Assembly (NCBI RefSeq): GCF_029227915.1
Contig: NC_079879.1
Location: forward strand, 14,758,001 to 14,822,000
DNA length: 64,000 bases
Origin: Hydractinia symbiolongicarpus
Lineage: Eukaryota; Cnidaria; Hydrozoa; Anthoathecata; Hydractiniidae
Direction: 5' to 3'
Under the pieces are notes generated by a model. The model was given only the letters and a program-made list of their open reading frames with translations. It had not been told where the DNA came from and ran no database searches. The translations under genes were made by a program, and so were the position numbers. Positions 59,924-64,000 of the stretch are shown here, piece after piece. How positions within the stretch are numbered: position 1 is the stretch's first letter; every line of letters begins with the position of its first letter.

Positions 59924-62900
59924 ATGGCCTTTTGCAGTCTAATAAAGGCCTCACACGTAAATCACGTGGTTCCATCTGCCTGTGCAGGTTACCAGTGGAC
60001 TAGTTGTTCCAGTCTCAATGCGCTACAACGTCCCAAGACGTTTTCATTTGCGCCGTTGCTTCACAACACTCTGAACTACGTGCACTGTCCTATAAAGGCT
60101 GTAATATGGCCTTTTGCAGTCTAATAAAGGCCTCACACGTAAATCACGTGGTTTCATCTGCCTGTGCAGGTTACCAGTGGACTAGTTGTTCCAGTCTCAA
60201 TGCGCTACAACGTCCCAAGTCGTTTTCATTTGCGCCGTTGCTTTACAACACTCTGAACTACGTGCACTGTCCTATAAAGGCTGTAATATGGCCTTTTGCA
60301 GTCTAATAAAGGCCTCACACTTAAAACACGTGGTTCCATTTGCCTGTGCAGGTTACCTTTGGACTAATCATTCCATTCTTAATGCGCTACAACGTCCCAA
60401 GTTGTTTTCATTGGCGAAGTTGTCTTGGAACTCTCATAACTACGTGCACAGTCCTATAAAGGTTGTAATATAGACTTTTTCAGTCTAATAAAGGCCTCCC
60501 ACGTAAATCACGTGGTTCCATTTGCCTGTGCAGGTTACCATTGGACTAATCGTTCCAGTCTCAACAAGCTACAACGTCCCAAGTTGTTTTCATTGATGAA
60601 GTTGCCTTAGAACACTTTTAACTACGTGCACAGTACTATAAAGCCTGTAATATGGCCTTTTGAAGTCTAATAAAGGCCTCACACGTAAATCACGTGGTTC
60701 CATTTGCCTGTGCAGATTACCATTGGACTATTCATTCCAGTCTCAATGCGCTGCAACGTCCCAAGTAATTTTCATTAGCGCCGTTGCTTTACAACACTCT
60801 TAACTACTTCCACAGTCCTATAAAGGCTGTAATATGACCTTTTGCAGTCTAATAAAGGCCTCACACGTAACACACGTGGTTCCATTTGCTTGAGCAGGTT
60901 ACCATTGGACTATTCCTTCCAGTCTCAATGCGCTACCACGTCCCAAGTTGTTTTCATTATCGCTGTTGCCTTATAACACTCCTAACTACGTGCACAGTCC
61001 TATAAAGGCTGTAATATGGCCTTTTGCAGTCTAATAAAGGCCTCACACGTAAATCACGTGGTTCCATATACCTGTGCAGGTTACCAGTGGACTAGTTGTT
61101 CCAGTCTCAATGCGCTACAACGTCCCAAGTCGTTTTCATTTGCACCATTGCTTTACAACACTCTGAACTACGTGCACTGTCCTATAAAGGCTGTAATATG
61201 GCCTTTTCCAGTCTAATAAAGGCCTCACACGTAAATCACCTGGTTTCACCTGCCTGCGCAGGTTACCTTTGGACTAATCGTTCCATTCTTAATGCACTAC
61301 AACGTCTCAAGTTGTTTTCATTGGCGAAGTTGCCTTAGAACTCTCTTAACTACGTGCACAGTCCTATAAAGGCTGTAATATGGCCTTTTGCAGTCTAATA
61401 AAGGCCACACACGTAAATCACGTGGTTCCATCTGCCTGTGCAGGTTACCAGTGGACTAGTTGTTCCAGTCTCAATGCGCTACAACGTCCCAAGACGTTTT
61501 CATTTGCGCCGTTGCTTCACAACACTCTGAACTACGTGCACTGTCCTATAAAGGCTGTAATATGGCCTTTTGCAGTCTAATAAAGGCCTCACACGTAAAT
61601 CACGTGGTTTCATCTGCCTGTGCAGGTTACCAGTGGACTAGTTGTTCCAGTCTCAATGCGCTACAACGTCCCAAGTCGTTTTCATTTGCGCCGTTGCTTT
61701 ACAACACTCTGAACTACGTGCACTGTCCTATAAAGGCTGTAATATGGCCTTTTGCAGTCTAATAAAGGCCTCACACTTAAAACACGTGGTTCCATTTGCC
61801 TGTGCAGGTTACCTTTGGACTAATCATTCCATTCTTAATGCGCTACAACGTCCCAAGTTGTTTTCATTGGCGAAGTTGTCTTGGAACTCTCATAACTACG
61901 TGCACAGTCCTATAAAGGTTGTAATATAGACTTTTTCAGTCTAATAAAGGCCTCCCACGTAAATCACGTGGTTCCATTTGCCTGTGCAGGTTACCATTGG
62001 ACTAATCGTTCCAGTCTCAACAAGCTACAACGTCCCAAGTTGTTTTCATTGATGAAGTTGCCTTAGAACACTTTTAACTACGTGCACAGTACTATAAAGC
62101 CTGTAATATGGCCTTTTGAAGTCTAATAAAGGCCTCACACGTAAATCACGTGGTTCCATTTGCCTGTGCAGATTACCATTGGACTATTCATTCCAGTCTC
62201 AATGCGCTGCAACGTCCCAAGTAATTTTCATTAGCGCCGTTGCTTTACAACACTCTTAACTACTTCCACAGTCCTATAAAGGCTGTAATATGACCTTTTG
62301 CAGTCTAATAAAGGCCTCACACGTAACACACGTGGTTCCATTTGCTTGAGCAGGTTACCATTGGACTATTCCTTCCAGTCTCAATGCGCTACCACGTCCC
62401 AAGTTGTTTTCATTATCGCTGTTGCCTTATAACACTCCTAACTACGTGCACAGTCCTATAAAGGCTGTAATATGGCCTTTTGCAGTCTAATAAACGCCTC
62501 ACACGTAAATCACGTGGTTCCATATACCTGTGCAGGTTACCAGTGGACTAGTTGTTCCAGTCTCAATGCGCTACAACGTCCCAAGTCGTTTTCATTTGCG
62601 CCATTGCTTTACAACACTCTGAACTACGTGCACTGTCCTATAAAGGCTGTAATATGGCCTTTTCCAGTCTAATAAAGGCCTCACACGTAAATCACCTGGT
62701 TTCACCTGCCTGCGCAGGTTACCTTTGGACTAATCGTTCCATTCTTAATGCGCTACAACGTCTCAAGTTGTTTTCATTGGCGAAGTTGCCTTAGAACTCT
62801 CTTAACTACGTGCACAGTCCTATAAAGGCTGTAATATGGCCTTTTGCAGTCTAATAAAGGCCACACACGTAAATCACGTGGTTCCATCTGCCTGTGCAGG

Positions 62901-63744
62901 TTACCAGTGGACTAGTTGTTCCAGTCTCAATGCGTTACAACGTCCCAAGTCGTTTTCATTTGCGCCGTTGCTTTACAACACTCTGAACTACGTGCATAAT
63001 CCTATAAAGGCTGTAATATGGCCTTCTGCAGTCTAATACATGCCTCACACGTAAATCTCGTGGTTCCATTAGCCTGCGCAAGTTACCATTGGCCTAATCC
63101 TTCAAGTCTCAATGTGCTACAACGTCCCAGGTTGTTTTCATTAGCGCCGTGGCCTTAGAACACTCTTAACTACGCGCACAGTCCTATAAAGGCTGTAATA
63201 TGACCTTTTGCAGTCTAATAAAGGCCTCACACGTAACACACGTGGTTCCATTTGCTTGAGCAGGTTACCATTGGACTATTCCTTCCAGTCTCAATGCGCT
63301 ACCACGTCCCAAGTTGTTTTCATTATCGCTGTTGCCTTATAACACTCCTAACTACGTGCACAGTCCTATAAAGGCTGTAATATGGCCTTTTGCAGTCTAA
63401 TAAAGGCCTCACACGTAAATCACGTGGTTCCATCTGCCTGTGCAGGTTACCAGTGGACTAGTTGTTCCAGTCTCAATGCGCTACAACGTCCCAAGTCGTT
63501 TTCATTTTCGCCATTGCTTTACAACACTCTGAACTACGTGCACTGTCCTATAAAGGCTGTAATATGGCCTTTTCCAGTCTAATAAAGGCCTCACACGTAA
63601 ATCACTGGTTTCACCTGCCTGCGCAGGTTACCTTTGGACTAATCGTTCCATTCTTAATGCGCTACAACGTCCCAAGTTGTTTTCATTGGCGAAGTTGCCT
63701 TAGAACTCTCTTAACTACGTGCACAGTCCTATAAAGGCTGTAAT
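59924..63744 (+). repeat. 21-mer superunit (3821 bp), copy 2
   Basis: Exactly the same length and layout as 56103-59923: 8-mers at 59924-61379 and 61380-62835, then the 5-mer 62836-63744. Private marks are few (TGCACCATTGC near 61141, AAACGCCTC near 62493). After 63744 the array does not begin a third superunit but follows the 7-mer order seen at 44462 and 55013. Confidence 0.85.
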
Positions 63745-63926
63745 ATGGCCTTTTGCAGTCTAATAAAGGCCACACACGTAAATCACGTGGTTCCATCTGC
63801 CTGTGCAGGTTACCAGTGGATAAGTTCTTCCAGTCTCAATGCGCTACAACGTCCCAAGTCGTTTTCATTTGCGCCGTTGCTTTACAACACTCTGAACTAC
63901 GTGCACTGTCCTATAAAGGCTGTAAT

Positions 63927-64000
63927 ATGGCCTTTTGCAGTCTAATAAAGGCCTCACACGTAAAACACGTGGTTCCATTTGCCTGTGCAGGTTACCATTG
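63927..64000 (+). repeat. partial monomer at right edge
   Basis: The first 74 bp of a monomer of the AAAACACGTGG type, cut by the window edge. The array clearly continues past 64000. Confidence 0.9.

Larger units (their letters stand above)
1..64000 (+). repeat. 182 bp tandem satellite array (whole window)
   Basis: Every part of the window is the same 182 bp monomer, head to tail, always in the same orientation. With position 1 at the ATGGCC-like hexamer, starts run 61 + 182n to 15349. They then shift by small steps, restarting at 15530, 16530, 18623, 19805, 20170, 21899, 23536, 41735, 43190, 43917, 44462, 45189, 45734, 46461, 49190, 55013, 55558, 55739, 59924 and 63745. This gives 349 full-length monomers, four 91 bp halves and two end fragments, and the total sums to exactly 64,000. 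A representative monomer has 83 G or C in 182. Neighbouring monomers differ visibly, while units several monomers apart are nearly identical, which is higher-order repeat structure. Satellites of this unit length usually sit at centromeres or in pericentromeric or other constitutive heterochromatin. The chromosomal location is inference, and no non-satellite flank is present to anchor it. Confidence 0.97.

Noticed and set aside
1-64000. CRISPR array
   Set aside because: The whole 182 bp repeats without unique spacers; unit length and higher-order structure are those of satellite DNA.
1-64000. Primate alpha satellite
   Set aside because: The unit is 182 bp, not 171, and no CENP-B box (TTCG....A..CGGG pattern) was found in the monomer types on reading.
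1-64000. Tandem gene family or repeat-protein coding exon
   Set aside because: 182 is not a multiple of 3, stops occur in each unit, and single-base losses propagate freely.
1-64000. tRNA, rRNA, snRNA genes or telomere repeats
   Set aside because: No stretch departs from the monomer, and no known RNA gene signature was recognised in it.

Overview
The whole 64 kb window is one uninterrupted block of tandem satellite DNA. It has no gene, RNA gene, transposon or other single-copy sequence that I can see. The unit is a 182 bp monomer in a single orientation. Taking the first base of the conserved ATGGCC-like hexamer as monomer position 1, monomers start at 61 and recur every 182 bp to the end. 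By hand I count 349 full-length monomers, four identical 91 bp half-monomers and two partial end pieces (1-60 and 63927-64000). Including 18 single-base length changes (17 losses, 1 gain), this accounts exactly for all 64,000 bases. A representative monomer is about 46% GC.

This is eukaryotic nuclear heterochromatin, most likely a centromeric or pericentromeric satellite. The support is the unit length near that of one nucleosome with linker, the head-to-tail order, the higher-order repeats and the absence of genes. I cannot name the organism. It is not human-type alpha satellite (171 bp), it does not match the plant centromere satellites I remember well, and I found no CENP-B box.

Layout. 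(1) 61-9706: monomers of about nine recognisable types, here called a to i, in a cyclic order with skips; 2063-3700 is a complete 9-mer (1638 bp). (2) 8615-11344: a 15-mer (2730 bp) that recurs at 28814-31361 (minus one monomer) and 31362-34091. (3) 11345-15529: a second group of monomer types. (4) 15530-22080: two copies of a 3275/3276 bp superunit, the only place with half-monomers. (5) 22081-23535: transition. (6) 23536-28813: the a-to-i alphabet again. (7) 34274-42644: 8-mer units (1456 bp) and three copies of a 4-mer (728 bp). (8) 42645-46460: three copies of a 7-mer (1272 bp). (9) 46461-55738: 8-mer, 10-mer (1820 bp x2), 5-mer (910 bp x2) and another 7-mer. (10) 56103-63744: two copies of a 21-mer superunit of exactly 3821 bp, each made of 8-mer + 8-mer + 5-mer.

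Within the monomer the notable sequence features are a CCTATAAAGG box (a perfect CC(A/T)6GG match), a diverged second copy of its surroundings 32 bp downstream, four ACGT cores including a CACGTG palindrome, a CCTGYGCAGG dyad, and a TAGACT/AGTCTA hairpin limited to one monomer type. Any function for these is inference. The strongest result is structural: changes in copy number happen in exact monomer register, while the monomer length hardly changes.
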